Of a DNA stretch of 64,000 nucleotides, positions 42,979-51,710 are shown one piece after another. A program made the position numbers and the translations under genes. Within the stretch, counting starts at the first letter, position 1; every line of letters starts with the position of its first letter. Source of the stretch: Williamsia sp. CHRR-6 (GTDB lineage Bacteria > Actinomycetota > Actinomycetes > Mycobacteriales > Mycobacteriaceae); NCBI RefSeq assembly GCF_018474015.1, contig NZ_JAHCSG010000008.1:30309-94308 (forward strand), read 5' to 3'. Under the pieces are notes generated by a model, which saw only the letters and a program-made list of their open reading frames with translations, had not been told where the DNA came from and did no database searches.

Positions 42979-44492
42979 TGGGTCTGCCAGTCCCTGCGAA
43001 CCTCGAGTACGCGATGGGCTTCATCGGGGGTAGCTTCGTCTACCCGCAGGGCGACGAGGACCAGCTATTCGACATGGCGAACGCCTATTTCGAGGCAGCG
43101 TCGGGCCTGCGTGCCGCCGGTGGCGCGGTAGCTAACGGTTCTCAAAGCCTGCAGGCCGTCATCGCCGGAGACGTCCACGACGCTATGAAGAAGTACTTCG
43201 ACGACATCGCCGGGCCCGATGGTCTTGCCGGACTGGCAGACAACTTCCAGAAGTGTGGATGGTTGTGTAACACCACAGCGACATCGGTGATCGTGGCGAA
43301 GGTGGCGTACGGAGCGACCATCGGTATCTTCCTCTTCCAACTCGCCACGGCACTCGCCGAAGCACCGTTCACCGCAGGGGGGTCGCTAGCTCAGATTCCC
43401 ATCGATGCAGCGATCGCCGGTGGATCATTGCGCCTGATCATCAGGGCGTTGGTCGACGCGATTATCGAGGCGATCAAGGCGGCGGCACTGAAGCTGATCC
43501 AGAAGGAGATGCTTCTGGAGATCGGTCAAGAGGTTGCCAAGTCGACACTTCAGGCTGGGGCAAAGGAGCTGGCCAAGGAACTCACCGCAGGACTGTTTTT
43601 CGGGCCGGGCGTTGATGGCACCAAACTCGGGATTGCAATGCTCAAAGGAGGTGCGGAGGGTGCGGTTGGAAAGGTGACCGAGGTCGGAGTGAGTGGGGCG
43701 GTGGGTGCCCACGGGTCGCCAGGCCCACATCCCACTCCCGGGCGCAGGTCCCAACACGATGAGGGTGGAAACCGTGACGGTGCACCAGACACACCTCCTG
43801 CCTCGGACCCCGACACAGACCGGGCGACTGGCGGCCGTCGAGATCAGGACCAGACTGGAACACGAGATCAAGAAGGCGGTCCGCCACCTGCGGTCGGTGC
43901 GCCGGGGAACGGACAGGCAGGGACAGGACGACGATCGACGCAGGATGAAGATTCATCTAGACGGGGCTCTGACCGGGAACAGGCCACTCCTCCTCCGGAC
44001 GGCACCTCTGACCGCGATCAGGCTCCTCCCGATGGGTCCCCGGCCGACCCAGCTGGTGCCCCGCCTGATCGTGCGACACCAGGCGGGCGGAACGACGGTG
44101 ATGGAGACCCGCCCCGAGGGCGAGTTATCCCGGGGCCGACGCCGGCTGAACAGTCGCCGACTGTCGAGGAATTGAACGCGAAACTCAACGGCGAGGCTGC
44201 GAAGTATCTCTACAACCAAGCGCTGGCGTCGCCTCCTGAAGCGCCAGGTTCACCGCCCTCGACCCTGCAGCAGCCAGCGTTCTCGGAGGGCGGTATCGCG
44301 GATGCGGTGACCAACTCTGTGCCAGTTGCGTCCTCGACGTCGACCCCAGTCGGTGGCAATCCGGGAATGGCTGCCACGCCGGGGCCCTTCGCGGGAGATC
44401 CAGGCAATGACTTCAGCACCACGACCGATGATCATGAGCCACGTGTCTCCAGGCTGAACCTGGACACCTCGGGCGAACGCACGACCCGCTGA
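42978..44492 (+). CDS. Large candidate type VII effector with WXG/CpnT-like head
   Basis: 504 residues from a GTG. Head (1-210): PVPANLEYAMGFIGGSFVYPQGDEDQLFDMANAYFEAA and following helices resemble the N-terminal channel/WXG-like region of CpnT-type actinobacterial toxins, with hydrophobic helices near 105-165. Then about 180 residues of Asp/Gly/Pro/Arg repeats and a short end (RVSRLNLDTSGERTTR). I see no nuclease or NADase motif, so this may be a structural or toxin-less form. The phrase LNLDT near the end recurs in the gene at 61772. Confidence 0.7.
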   Translation: MGLPVPANLEYAMGFIGGSFVYPQGDEDQLFDMANAYFEAASGLRAAGGAVANGSQSLQAVIAGDVHDAMKKYFDDIAGPDGLAGLADNFQKCGWLCNTTATSVIVAKVAYGATIGIFLFQLATALAEAPFTAGGSLAQIPIDAAIAGGSLRLIIRALVDAIIEAIKAAALKLIQKEMLLEIGQEVAKSTLQAGAKELAKELTAGLFFGPGVDGTKLGIAMLKGGAEGAVGKVTEVGVSGAVGAHGSPGPHPTPGRRSQHDEGGNRDGAPDTPPASDPDTDRATGGRRDQDQTGTRDQEGGPPPAVGAPGNGQAGTGRRSTQDEDSSRRGSDREQATPPPDGTSDRDQAPPDGSPADPAGAPPDRATPGGRNDGDGDPPRGRVIPGPTPAEQSPTVEELNAKLNGEAAKYLYNQALASPPEAPGSPPSTLQQPAFSEGGIADAVTNSVPVASSTSTPVGGNPGMAATPGPFAGDPGNDFSTTTDDHEPRVSRLNLDTSGERTTR

Positions 44493-44505
44493 TCGTTGTG
44501 CGAGC

Positions 44506-44531
44506 GGAACCGAAACCGTATCCACCGCGTC
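44506..44531 (+). promoter_or_regulatory. ECF-type promoter before the second ESX substrate operon
   Basis: GGAAC (44506-44510), 17 bases, CGTC (44528-44531), then CTA; same pattern as 42118-42143. It is 160 bases before the gene at 44693. The rest of this 200-base gap shows no gene. Confidence 0.55.
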
Positions 44532-44692
44532 CTATATGCGTGGATGTGAGAACGTGAGAGCCACCCGCGACAGTGCGATGCACGTCATAGTGCGCAGTTC
44601 TAACGAAAAAATGGCCCGTCCGGGCTCAGTCCGTTACAGTTTTGCCAGCACGCCGCACAGCTGTGCGACGTTGACCAGGAGGGGTTTGTCAC

Positions 44693-45010
44693 ATGACTGA
44701 ATTCGTCGCTGACCCGAATGCCATCCGCGCCTACGGTGCCACGTCGTCGGCCATCGGTGCCGCCATCGACAGTGCCAGCGTCACCGATCTCGCCGCCAAC
44801 ATCGCGGTGATGGTTCCCGTATTCGGGCTGATCGGTCAGGATTTCCTGGCGGCGTTCGGCCTGGCTCAGTTCGCCAACGCCACCTCGACTGCCGCACTGG
44901 TGGCGGCCCACCAGGGTTCGGCGGCATCGGCGATGGTGACCGCAGCCAGCTACGAAGCCACCGACGGCGCACACGCCGCCGCGCTGCGCTCCGCGGCGTC
45001 CTCGCTGTGA
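44693..45010 (+). CDS. EspC-like small type VII protein
   Basis: 105 residues starting MTEFVADPNAIRAYG. Ala-rich helices and the size fit the EspC/DUF2580 group, whose members pair with a larger Esp protein for export. The gene after it overlaps by four bases (GTGA), the same layout as espC-espA. Confidence 0.65.
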   Translation: MTEFVADPNAIRAYGATSSAIGAAIDSASVTDLAANIAVMVPVFGLIGQDFLAAFGLAQFANATSTAALVAAHQGSAASAMVTAASYEATDGAHAAALRSAASSL

Positions 45011-46329
45011 CGGCAGGTGCGGGCCATGTGCCGGCACCTGGACCAGGGGCTCATCACGGGGCTGGCCCAACAGTCATGGACATGCTGGATCACAGCGCGA
45101 TAGCGCCGTTGCTCCACATGCCGGTGAACGACATCCTCAAGTCGCTCAACTTGCCACCACTGCCGCATATCCCACCGATGCCGCCGCTGCCTCACATGCC
45201 GCCGCTGCCCACCATCGACCTCTCGCTGTTGTTCAAGCCGCTCACCGACCTGCTCAAAGGCTTCGGTTCGGGCAACTTCGCCAACGCGCCGTTCAACCCG
45301 CAGGACCTGTTCCAGGGCCTGCAGAAGGCCTTCGAGGGGGTGGTTCAACTCGGCAGTCAGGCCATGTCGGTGCTTGCGCCGCTGTGGACGGGTCCGGCAG
45401 CGACTGCGGCGCTGGCCAGGGGCACTGAGCTCGCTGGCAACGGCACCAACACCAGCACGCAGAGCGTGGACATCTCCACCGGCATCGGCATGGCCACCGC
45501 GTCCGTCGGGAAGGGGTTGGCGCTGCTGCAGGGTGTCATCGCCGATTTCGTCGCCACGCTGCTTCCGATGCTTCCGGTGATCTTCACTCCCCCCGGAATC
45601 GCTGCGGTCATGGCGTCGGCGACCGCGCACTTGTCCACCGGGATGGCGATCGTCGCCGAGACTCGCGCCGAGATCACCGCGCACACCGCGCACATGACCA
45701 TCGCGGGTCGCCCCGTGCCTGTGGCCGCCATCCCAACGGTCGCCGCGCAGATCCCCGGCCTGGCCTCGACTGCAGTGCAGACGGTTGCCAGCCCCATCCA
45801 GTCGCTCATCGGCGGCGCCGGTGGGATCGGTGGTGGCGGCCTGGCCGCGCGATCGGCGTTGGGTGGTGGCAACGGCCTGCACGCCAGACGCATCGAAGGT
45901 GTTCGCGACGCCGACACCCATTCAGCGGGTGCCGGAGGTGGCCTGGGTGGGGTCGGCGGCGGCGGCTTTGCCGGTGCGGGCGCGGGCTCGGGGTCCAACC
46001 CGCAACCGTTGGCTCCCCGGACCGCTGCGGAGTCGCTGGCCTCATCGTCCAACCCGGCGCGGACCCCCGGGGGCAAGGCGGGGATCGACGAGGAGATCGT
46101 CACGCGATCGTCCAGCGCGATGCCGATGGGACCGATGGGCGCTGGTGCGGCCGGTGGTGCCAGCCCGGCGACCCACAACTCCGCTGTCGATCGCGAACAC
46201 GTGGTCGACGCCCGACACACCGACGAGATCGTCGGAGACGTCGCGTCGGCGAGTCCAGCGGTGCTGGGTGCGGTGGAACCCGCTGTCACCCAGACCATCT
46301 GGGACGAGCCCGACGAGATGGAGACCTGA
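45007..46329 (+). CDS. EspA/PPE-like type VII candidate substrate
   Basis: 440 residues from a GTG. A His/Pro/Met-rich segment (HMPPLPTIDLSL and similar, about 35-75) precedes a helical region with LAPLWTGPAATAAL (a W-x-G bend, about 120) and hydrophobic helices to about 240. The last 170 residues are Gly/Ala-rich and disordered. This is the plan of EspA/EspE or PPE-like ESX substrates. Coupled to the EspC-like gene. Function unknown. Confidence 0.65.
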   Translation: MTAGAGHVPAPGPGAHHGAGPTVMDMLDHSAIAPLLHMPVNDILKSLNLPPLPHIPPMPPLPHMPPLPTIDLSLLFKPLTDLLKGFGSGNFANAPFNPQDLFQGLQKAFEGVVQLGSQAMSVLAPLWTGPAATAALARGTELAGNGTNTSTQSVDISTGIGMATASVGKGLALLQGVIADFVATLLPMLPVIFTPPGIAAVMASATAHLSTGMAIVAETRAEITAHTAHMTIAGRPVPVAAIPTVAAQIPGLASTAVQTVASPIQSLIGGAGGIGGGGLAARSALGGGNGLHARRIEGVRDADTHSAGAGGGLGGVGGGGFAGAGAGSGSNPQPLAPRTAAESLASSSNPARTPGGKAGIDEEIVTRSSSAMPMGPMGAGAAGGASPATHNSAVDREHVVDARHTDEIVGDVASASPAVLGAVEPAVTQTIWDEPDEMET

Positions 46330-46372
46330 CGATGTCCGTCCACACCCCGACCGAACGACCTGAGGAGTTCCT

Positions 46373-46675
46373 GTGACCAGCAACCTGTCCGTCGATCCCG
46401 ACCAGCTCACCTCCGCCATCTCGCGGCTCGATTCGATCGCGTCCACCCTTGAGAAGACCCTCGGCTCCCATAAGTCTGCGCTGAGTGTCGTTCCGGGCGG
46501 ATCCGACGAGGTGTCCGTAGCAGCAGCGAAGTCGTTCACCGCGTCTGCCGAGCACTTCGAGAGCGAGTTCACCCACGGCGTCGGCGCGATCCGCGATGTC
46601 GCGGGTGCGTTGCGCGATCAGCTGGCCGCGCTCACCGCCCACGATCAGGGCCTCGCCGGCGACCTCAAGGTCTGA
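46373..46675 (+). CDS. PE-family-like type VII protein
   Basis: 100 residues from a GTG. The motif VPGGSDEVSVAAAKSFTASAEHFESEF (about 39-65) is that of PE proteins (P-x-x-x-D-E-V-S), although the opening P-E is replaced by VDPDQ. It should pair with the PPE protein encoded 70 bases downstream. Confidence 0.8.
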   Translation: MTSNLSVDPDQLTSAISRLDSIASTLEKTLGSHKSALSVVPGGSDEVSVAAAKSFTASAEHFESEFTHGVGAIRDVAGALRDQLAALTAHDQGLAGDLKV

Positions 46676-46744
46676 TCGCCGACCCCCGGCACCACGCCCG
46701 CAGCGAACTCGAAACGACCGCAGGACACGAAAGGCTCAACCGAC

Positions 46745-47719
46745 ATGACGGGTTTCACCGGAGTCCGGTGGGAGGCACGACAAGCTGAGCAGCTCAGCCG
46801 TGACCTCTCCCGTGGCGCTGGTCCGAAACCGCTGTTCGAGGCGGGTATGTCGTGGGGTGCCATGGCGCTGTCACTCTCGGAGCTTGCCGATGATTTCCGT
46901 CATGTCCGCAAGCTGCTCCACGAGGGCTACCAGGGCGAAGGCAGCGCAGACATGCTCACGACGGTCAAGAAGCTCGAGAAGTGGGTGGCCGACACCGCCG
47001 ATCAGGCCATGCGCAACGCCGTCGCAGCCGAGCATCAGGCTGTGGCTCTGACGGTGGCGCTCGCTGCGATGCCCGACGCCGACACCATCAAGACCTTGGC
47101 GAACCTCGAGACTGCGATGAAGGCCGTCGCGGCCCCTCCTGGCTCGCTGATCGCCGGCGGCATAGCGAAACTCGACGAACAAGCCACCGGCATGAAGGCA
47201 CAGGCCGCGCGTGTCATGGCGTCCTACGAACACGCCACCACCCCTGTGTCCAAGCCGTGGGAGCCGGCGAAGGTTCCCGAGAAGCTGGTCAACCGGGCAC
47301 AGCTGGCACAGGCGCGGTCAGACGCCGAGCAGAAGGCGCAGGTTCAGGCGACGCTGGAGGCTTTTGCCGGCCAGCAAGCGCTGATGGCAGAAATTTCTGC
47401 ATTCGGTGGAACCAAGCTGGGCGCGTACACGTCAGAAGGGTATGCAGGGCAGACAAGGCGCACCGAGATGCGCGTCGACACCGTGGTGGACGGCGAGAAC
47501 GTCGTCGTCAAAGGCGGTGACGTCGTGAAGGCCGACGCCGTGTCTCAGCAGGCTCAGTTCGTTCCGGCCGCGCCGATGAGCGCGGCAGCAGGGTCCAACC
47601 ATTCCTCAGCGCTGCCCGTCACGACCAACGTTGCTCAGGTGCAGGAAGTGATGAATTCGGGGTCGCAGGTCGCCTCACCGCAGGTTATCGGGGTTCCGGA
47701 GAAGGAGGCGTCGGCATGA
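46745..47719 (+). CDS. PPE-family-like type VII protein
   Basis: 324 residues. Residues 5-170 are the PPE helical bundle: VRWEARQAEQLSRDLSRG, then AGMSWGAMALSLSELADDF and YQGEGSADML in the place of the usual W-x-G/L-A-x-A bend. The tail is polar (VDGENVVVKGGDVVKAD). Its stop overlaps the espG start (ATGA), and EspG is the PE/PPE chaperone, so PE-PPE-EspG is a functional set. Confidence 0.8.
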   Translation: MTGFTGVRWEARQAEQLSRDLSRGAGPKPLFEAGMSWGAMALSLSELADDFRHVRKLLHEGYQGEGSADMLTTVKKLEKWVADTADQAMRNAVAAEHQAVALTVALAAMPDADTIKTLANLETAMKAVAAPPGSLIAGGIAKLDEQATGMKAQAARVMASYEHATTPVSKPWEPAKVPEKLVNRAQLAQARSDAEQKAQVQATLEAFAGQQALMAEISAFGGTKLGAYTSEGYAGQTRRTEMRVDTVVDGENVVVKGGDVVKADAVSQQAQFVPAAPMSAAAGSNHSSALPVTTNVAQVQEVMNSGSQVASPQVIGVPEKEASA

Positions 47720-48504
47720 TCGACACCACCGTCTCTTTCAATCTCGACCTCGCCGAGGTGTTGGCTCTGTGCGATGAGCTGGTGATTCAGACCTTGCCCG
47801 CCGTGCTTCGCGTCGAAGAGCCATGCGCCACCGACCACGACGCGGCGACCTTCCGAGCCGCCGGCCACGCCGCGCTGGTGAAGCGTGGGATGATCGACAG
47901 TCTCGGTCACCTCGACCCGCACCTCAAACGGATCATGCTCGCCGCTGCGACACCGGACTGGATCGTGGAAATGCGACGGATCGACGCCACCCAAATTTTT
48001 CGATTCTGTGTCTTCGCGCTTGAGGACCGCCGTTTCAGCGCGGCTCGCTCGGAGGATGGGTTCACTTTCGCCGATGTCGTCGATGCCGATGACGAGGCGC
48101 TGCTGGTCAACCAGATCAAGCCGCTCATCGGCGCGGCCCCCGGGGCGCCGCAGGTGGGTCAGCTCCGGATGCCCAGCGAGGTGATCGACACTGCGCTTGC
48201 GCAGTGTGTCGACGAAGTGGACCACATGGAGGCTCTGTTCTCGATCGGCGTGCCCGAATCGCAGGCGCGTGCCATCGCCGGCACCCTCGCTACTTGTCTG
48301 GGGCAGACCGAGATCGTGGTGAACAACGGCTCGACGAGCGATCGCGGTGTATTGGCGATCTTCGACACCCCGCGCGGACGAGTCACCTCACTGGCAGTCA
48401 AGTCGGTGTCCGGGGAGCGATGGACCACCATCGGCCCGGGCGATGACCACGTGGTGGTCAACGCGATCAAACAAATCGCACACAATCTTCCCGGCGGCGC
48501 CTGA
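47716..48504 (+). CDS. espG: ESX secretion-associated chaperone EspG (first copy)
   Basis: 262 residues. EspG binds the tip of the PPE protein and delivers PE/PPE pairs to the EccC motor. Recognised from the opening FNLDLAEVLALCDELVIQTLP, the DWIVEMRRIDATQIFRFCVFAL strand, and the C-terminal ALAVKSVSGERWTTIGPGDDH-like strand. A second, divergent EspG lies at 60299-61099. Confidence 0.8.
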   Translation: MIDTTVSFNLDLAEVLALCDELVIQTLPAVLRVEEPCATDHDAATFRAAGHAALVKRGMIDSLGHLDPHLKRIMLAAATPDWIVEMRRIDATQIFRFCVFALEDRRFSAARSEDGFTFADVVDADDEALLVNQIKPLIGAAPGAPQVGQLRMPSEVIDTALAQCVDEVDHMEALFSIGVPESQARAIAGTLATCLGQTEIVVNNGSTSDRGVLAIFDTPRGRVTSLAVKSVSGERWTTIGPGDDHVVVNAIKQIAHNLPGGA

Positions 48505-48595
48505 TGCGGTGCGGCAGGGGAATCGGGCGCAGCACCCGCTGCGTCTCTGTCACAGGCGTTCGACAGCCGAGTGCCTGCTATGAAAGGAACAGACC

Positions 48596-48910
48596 GTGCA
48601 AGGTACATCGGTTGATACAGCGGGAATGGTTGCCCAGGCCAACCGGGCCAAGGATCTCAAGGAGCAGATGACTCAGCTCCTCGGGCAGGTGAGCAATACC
48701 GTCGCCGAGACGTCGGGTGTCTGGCAGAGCGATTCCAACAGGGTTTTCCAGCAGGTGAGTGCCGACTACCACCAGGCCGCGACCAAGATGACCCAGTCGA
48801 TGGAGCAGATCACCGAGATGCTCAGCAAGAACATGAACAGCTACGCCAGCCAGGAAGAGCAGTCGACAGCTCAGGTGAAATCCGCTGGCGGCGGACTCAA
48901 CCTGGCCTGA
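48596..48910 (+). CDS. WXG100 protein, EsxB-like
   Basis: 104 residues, two helices joined at SGVWQSDSN (about 40-48), where W-x-S stands for W-x-G. Secreted ESX partner of the next protein. An AAAGGAAC ribosome site precedes the GTG at 48596. Confidence 0.85.
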   Translation: MQGTSVDTAGMVAQANRAKDLKEQMTQLLGQVSNTVAETSGVWQSDSNRVFQQVSADYHQAATKMTQSMEQITEMLSKNMNSYASQEEQSTAQVKSAGGGLNLA

Positions 48911-48950
48911 TCAGAAACCGACAACGACTACACGAGAGCAGGAAAACCAC

Positions 48951-49256
48951 ATGAACGGTGACGGCGGCGTCATGAAGTACAACTACGAGGGAATCCGGGG
49001 TTTGCTGGACCAGATCCAAAGCCAACACCAGAAGCTCACGCAGATCAACCTGGACCTCGACGATGTCCGCAAGAAGGCTCAAGGCCTCTGGGATGATAAG
49101 AACTCGGCTGAAGCGTTTCAGGCCACCTACCAAAAGTGGGTGGAGGGCGCAAACGAGGTGCAGGGTGTGCTGCACGCGATCGTCAATGCTGCGCAGCATG
49201 GGGCAACGTCGATGGAGGAGACAAACAACACCATCGCGGCCGGCTGGAACAGCTGA
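48951..49256 (+). CDS. WXG100 protein, EsxA-like
   Basis: 101 residues with the helix bend QGLWDDKNSAEAFQATYQKW (about 45-64; W-x-D for W-x-G). An inner start (MKYNYEG, 48972) is possible. Forms a heterodimer with the preceding protein. Ends at a strong hairpin. Confidence 0.85.
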   Translation: MNGDGGVMKYNYEGIRGLLDQIQSQHQKLTQINLDLDDVRKKAQGLWDDKNSAEAFQATYQKWVEGANEVQGVLHAIVNAAQHGATSMEETNNTIAAGWNS

Positions 49257-49285
49257 GGTTACGGCTGCATTTCGCCCTCAGGCAA

Positions 49286-49325
49286 ACGATGGGCGGTGAT
49301 CCTGAAAGGGGTCACCGCCCATCGT
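49286..49325. terminator. Bidirectional terminator between esxA-like and eccE
   Basis: Fourteen-base perfect arms ACGATGGGCGGTGA (49286-49299) and TCACCGCCCATCGT (49312-49325) with a 12-base loop. It serves the rightward substrate operon and the leftward eccE gene, whose stop is at 49345. Confidence 0.85.
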
Positions 49326-49344
49326 CATCTGTGTGCAAGAACAA

Positions 49345-51600
49345 TCAGTTGTCGTCGCGCTGAGAATGTCGCCCAGCCGGGCCGCTGTGACGTCCGGTGC
49401 CCGGCTGGTCTGCCTCCGGCTGCGGCTCGGGTGCCACGCTGGCGCCGCTTGGCGGTCCGGGGGGCGGGCCAGGTGGAGGACCCTGGGGTCCGCGCGGTGG
49501 CTGCTGAACAGGTGGGCGTGGGCCCGACAGGTGCGCAGGCGGATCCATCAGCCCAGGAGCTCGTCGACGATCTACCGTGGTGCGTGGGGGACCCGCCGCA
49601 GGGCGTTGGGTGGGCCCCGATGGAGGTGCCGCCGCCCCGCCGGCGCCGCGCGGCCCGAAGTCCCCAGGCCTCGGAGCACCCGGACCAGGCCTCGGACCAC
49701 CAGGACCCGGGCCACCGGGTCCTGAACCGCCCCGACCCGGGCCACCGGGTCCTGAACCGCTCGGACCCGGGCCACCGGGTCCTGAACCACCCGAGCCACC
49801 CGGACCCGGACCGGGGCCCGACGCAGGTCGCGGAGGTGCGGCAGCAGCGGCGCCCGGAGGCCCCGCCACCCCGGCTGGGCCGGCACCCACCAGCACCTGT
49901 TGTGGCGCCGGTCGTTCGGCTGGGGCATCGCTGGGTCGGACGCTGCGCGGGCCCTCGATGAAGGGGTTCTCCGCAGGCACCGACACCACGCTCAGTGCGG
50001 TTGCTCCGTTGGAAGTGACCACGAATATTCGGCCGGGGTTGGCCATGTCCTGGTAGATCGCGACATCGACGTTGTCGCTCAGCGCGTCGACCTGACCGGG
50101 CTCGCGATGTACCCGAATGTGGGTGGGTACCGCGCGGTCCTCGGTGGCCTCCCGGCTGTCGAGTACACACACGGTGTAGTTGCTGGTCGGATGTCGCTGA
50201 TCGCTGGCCGCCACCGAGATGTGCAGTGTGGCCGGATCGCCCACGCCCTCGTACAGCGGTCGCCACACGTCGGGGCGATCGGTGCGCACCAGCACCCGCG
50301 CGCCGACGGCAATCGACCGCAGGACGGTCTGCAGGACCAGGTACATCTGCCCGTACACGTCGACGCGCCGAACTTCGAGCCCGAACAACGGTGCTGCCAC
50401 CGCGGCGCCGAAGGAGTTGGCACCCAGCAGTTGTCCGCTGCCGCCGTCGTTGACGCGCAGTCGGTCGAGGGTGGGTAGATCGCCGACTTCCACCGGCAGC
50501 CGGGGGATCTCGCTGCGCACGCTGGGCAGCGTCCACTCCAGTGCCGGAGCCTGGTTGCCGTCGAGCCGAGACAGGCACTCGGGGACGGTCAACTCCACAT
50601 CGCCCACCCGGCCCAGGCGGACCACGGTGGCCAGCGCGTAGTCGCCGCCCTCGGCCTGGGTGACGGTGATCGAGACGGTGGTGGAGATGGTTGTCGTGGA
50701 CCAGATCTCGGTCAGCGCTTCTTCGCTGAGCGGTTGGTTGAGGCAGTAGGCGCTGGACTTGTAGGTGCCGAACTGCACGTCGGTCCACGTTTCGCGGGCC
50801 GAGTCCGGTGAGACGTTGTCGAGCAACCGTGCTGAGAGCGCACTGATCTGGCTCGCGGTGAGGATCTCCGGTCGAAAGCCCTGGCGCGCCAGATGGTTGC
50901 TCACTCGGCGGGTGGCGGCGATGGCGGTTCGCAGCACCCCGGTGGGCCCGCCGCCGCGCGAGGCGATGGCGTCGGGGCAGTGCAACGGGTTGAGCCGCAA
51001 CACGATCCACACGTCCTGCTGCGACAAGGCCGGAAGGGTGCGGATGAGCGTCGAGTACGGCGCGGTGAGGTGTGCCGCGCCGCGAGTGCGCCAGCCGTGG
51101 GCCACGACGTCGATCGACTCGAGCTCGATGTCGAACTGCCGCAGTGCGCGGGCGATCACTCCGAGCCGCAACGACGAGGTCTCCACCACGCTGCGTCCGG
51201 GAGCCAACGAGCGCTGTTCGACCGGGCGGACCAACCGGATGATGGACACGATGCGACCGTCGACCCATCGCAGACCTATGGAGGGTCCGTTGGTGCTCGG
51301 GATGTCGAACGGGATCGGCGGATCGTCTCGGTCACCGAATCCGCGGCGCACGTAGCGAGCGCGGCGCGCGATGCGACCGAACACCGACAGGTGCGATCCG
51401 AACGACGTCCCCATCGCGACCCCGACGACCGCTACCCCCACGGCAGACCAGATGGCCACCGACTGGCGGGAGTCTGTGACAGCCAGCAGCGCATAGACGC
51501 CCAACGCGACGAGCTGCGTGCAGATCAGTGAGCCCAGGGGTAGCGAGATCGGTGCGTCGCCGTCGCGGGGACGGGTACCCAACCCGGCAGTTTCCACCAC
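49345..51600 (-). CDS. eccE: ESX core component EccE with long Pro/Gly tail
   Basis: 751 residues. Two N-terminal helices (about 20-65) are followed by a cytoplasmic core with the EccE phrases (WTDVQFGTYKSSAYC near 280, ISTTVSITVTQAEGGDYALA). EccE is the outer ring of the secretion complex and is normally 300-540 residues. Here the last 185 or so residues are a Pro/Gly/Ala low-complexity tail (GPGPGPGGSGGSGPGG and similar), absent from known mycobacterial EccE. Divergent from eccB. Confidence 0.85.
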   Translation of the reverse strand: MVETAGLGTRPRDGDAPISLPLGSLICTQLVALGVYALLAVTDSRQSVAIWSAVGVAVVGVAMGTSFGSHLSVFGRIARRARYVRRGFGDRDDPPIPFDIPSTNGPSIGLRWVDGRIVSIIRLVRPVEQRSLAPGRSVVETSSLRLGVIARALRQFDIELESIDVVAHGWRTRGAAHLTAPYSTLIRTLPALSQQDVWIVLRLNPLHCPDAIASRGGGPTGVLRTAIAATRRVSNHLARQGFRPEILTASQISALSARLLDNVSPDSARETWTDVQFGTYKSSAYCLNQPLSEEALTEIWSTTTISTTVSITVTQAEGGDYALATVVRLGRVGDVELTVPECLSRLDGNQAPALEWTLPSVRSEIPRLPVEVGDLPTLDRLRVNDGGSGQLLGANSFGAAVAAPLFGLEVRRVDVYGQMYLVLQTVLRSIAVGARVLVRTDRPDVWRPLYEGVGDPATLHISVAASDQRHPTSNYTVCVLDSREATEDRAVPTHIRVHREPGQVDALSDNVDVAIYQDMANPGRIFVVTSNGATALSVVSVPAENPFIEGPRSVRPSDAPAERPAPQQVLVGAGPAGVAGPPGAAAAAPPRPASGPGPGPGGSGGSGPGGPGPSGSGPGGPGRGGSGPGGPGPGGPRPGPGAPRPGDFGPRGAGGAAAPPSGPTQRPAAGPPRTTVDRRRAPGLMDPPAHLSGPRPPVQQPPRGPQGPPPGPPPGPPSGASVAPEPQPEADQPGTGRHSGPAGRHSQRDDN

Positions 51601-51710
51601 GTCGAGTACCTTAACAGCAGGTTTTCGCCGACCTTATGCTTGTACGAATCATGTGGTCGCGGTGACACGCGATCGAAGGCCCGAGACCATCCGGGGGTGG
51701 AGAGCAACTC

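Noticed and set aside
49325..51268. Arg/His-rich frame overlapping eccE
   Set aside because: Out of frame with recognised EccE motifs; composition is that of a shifted G+C-rich gene.
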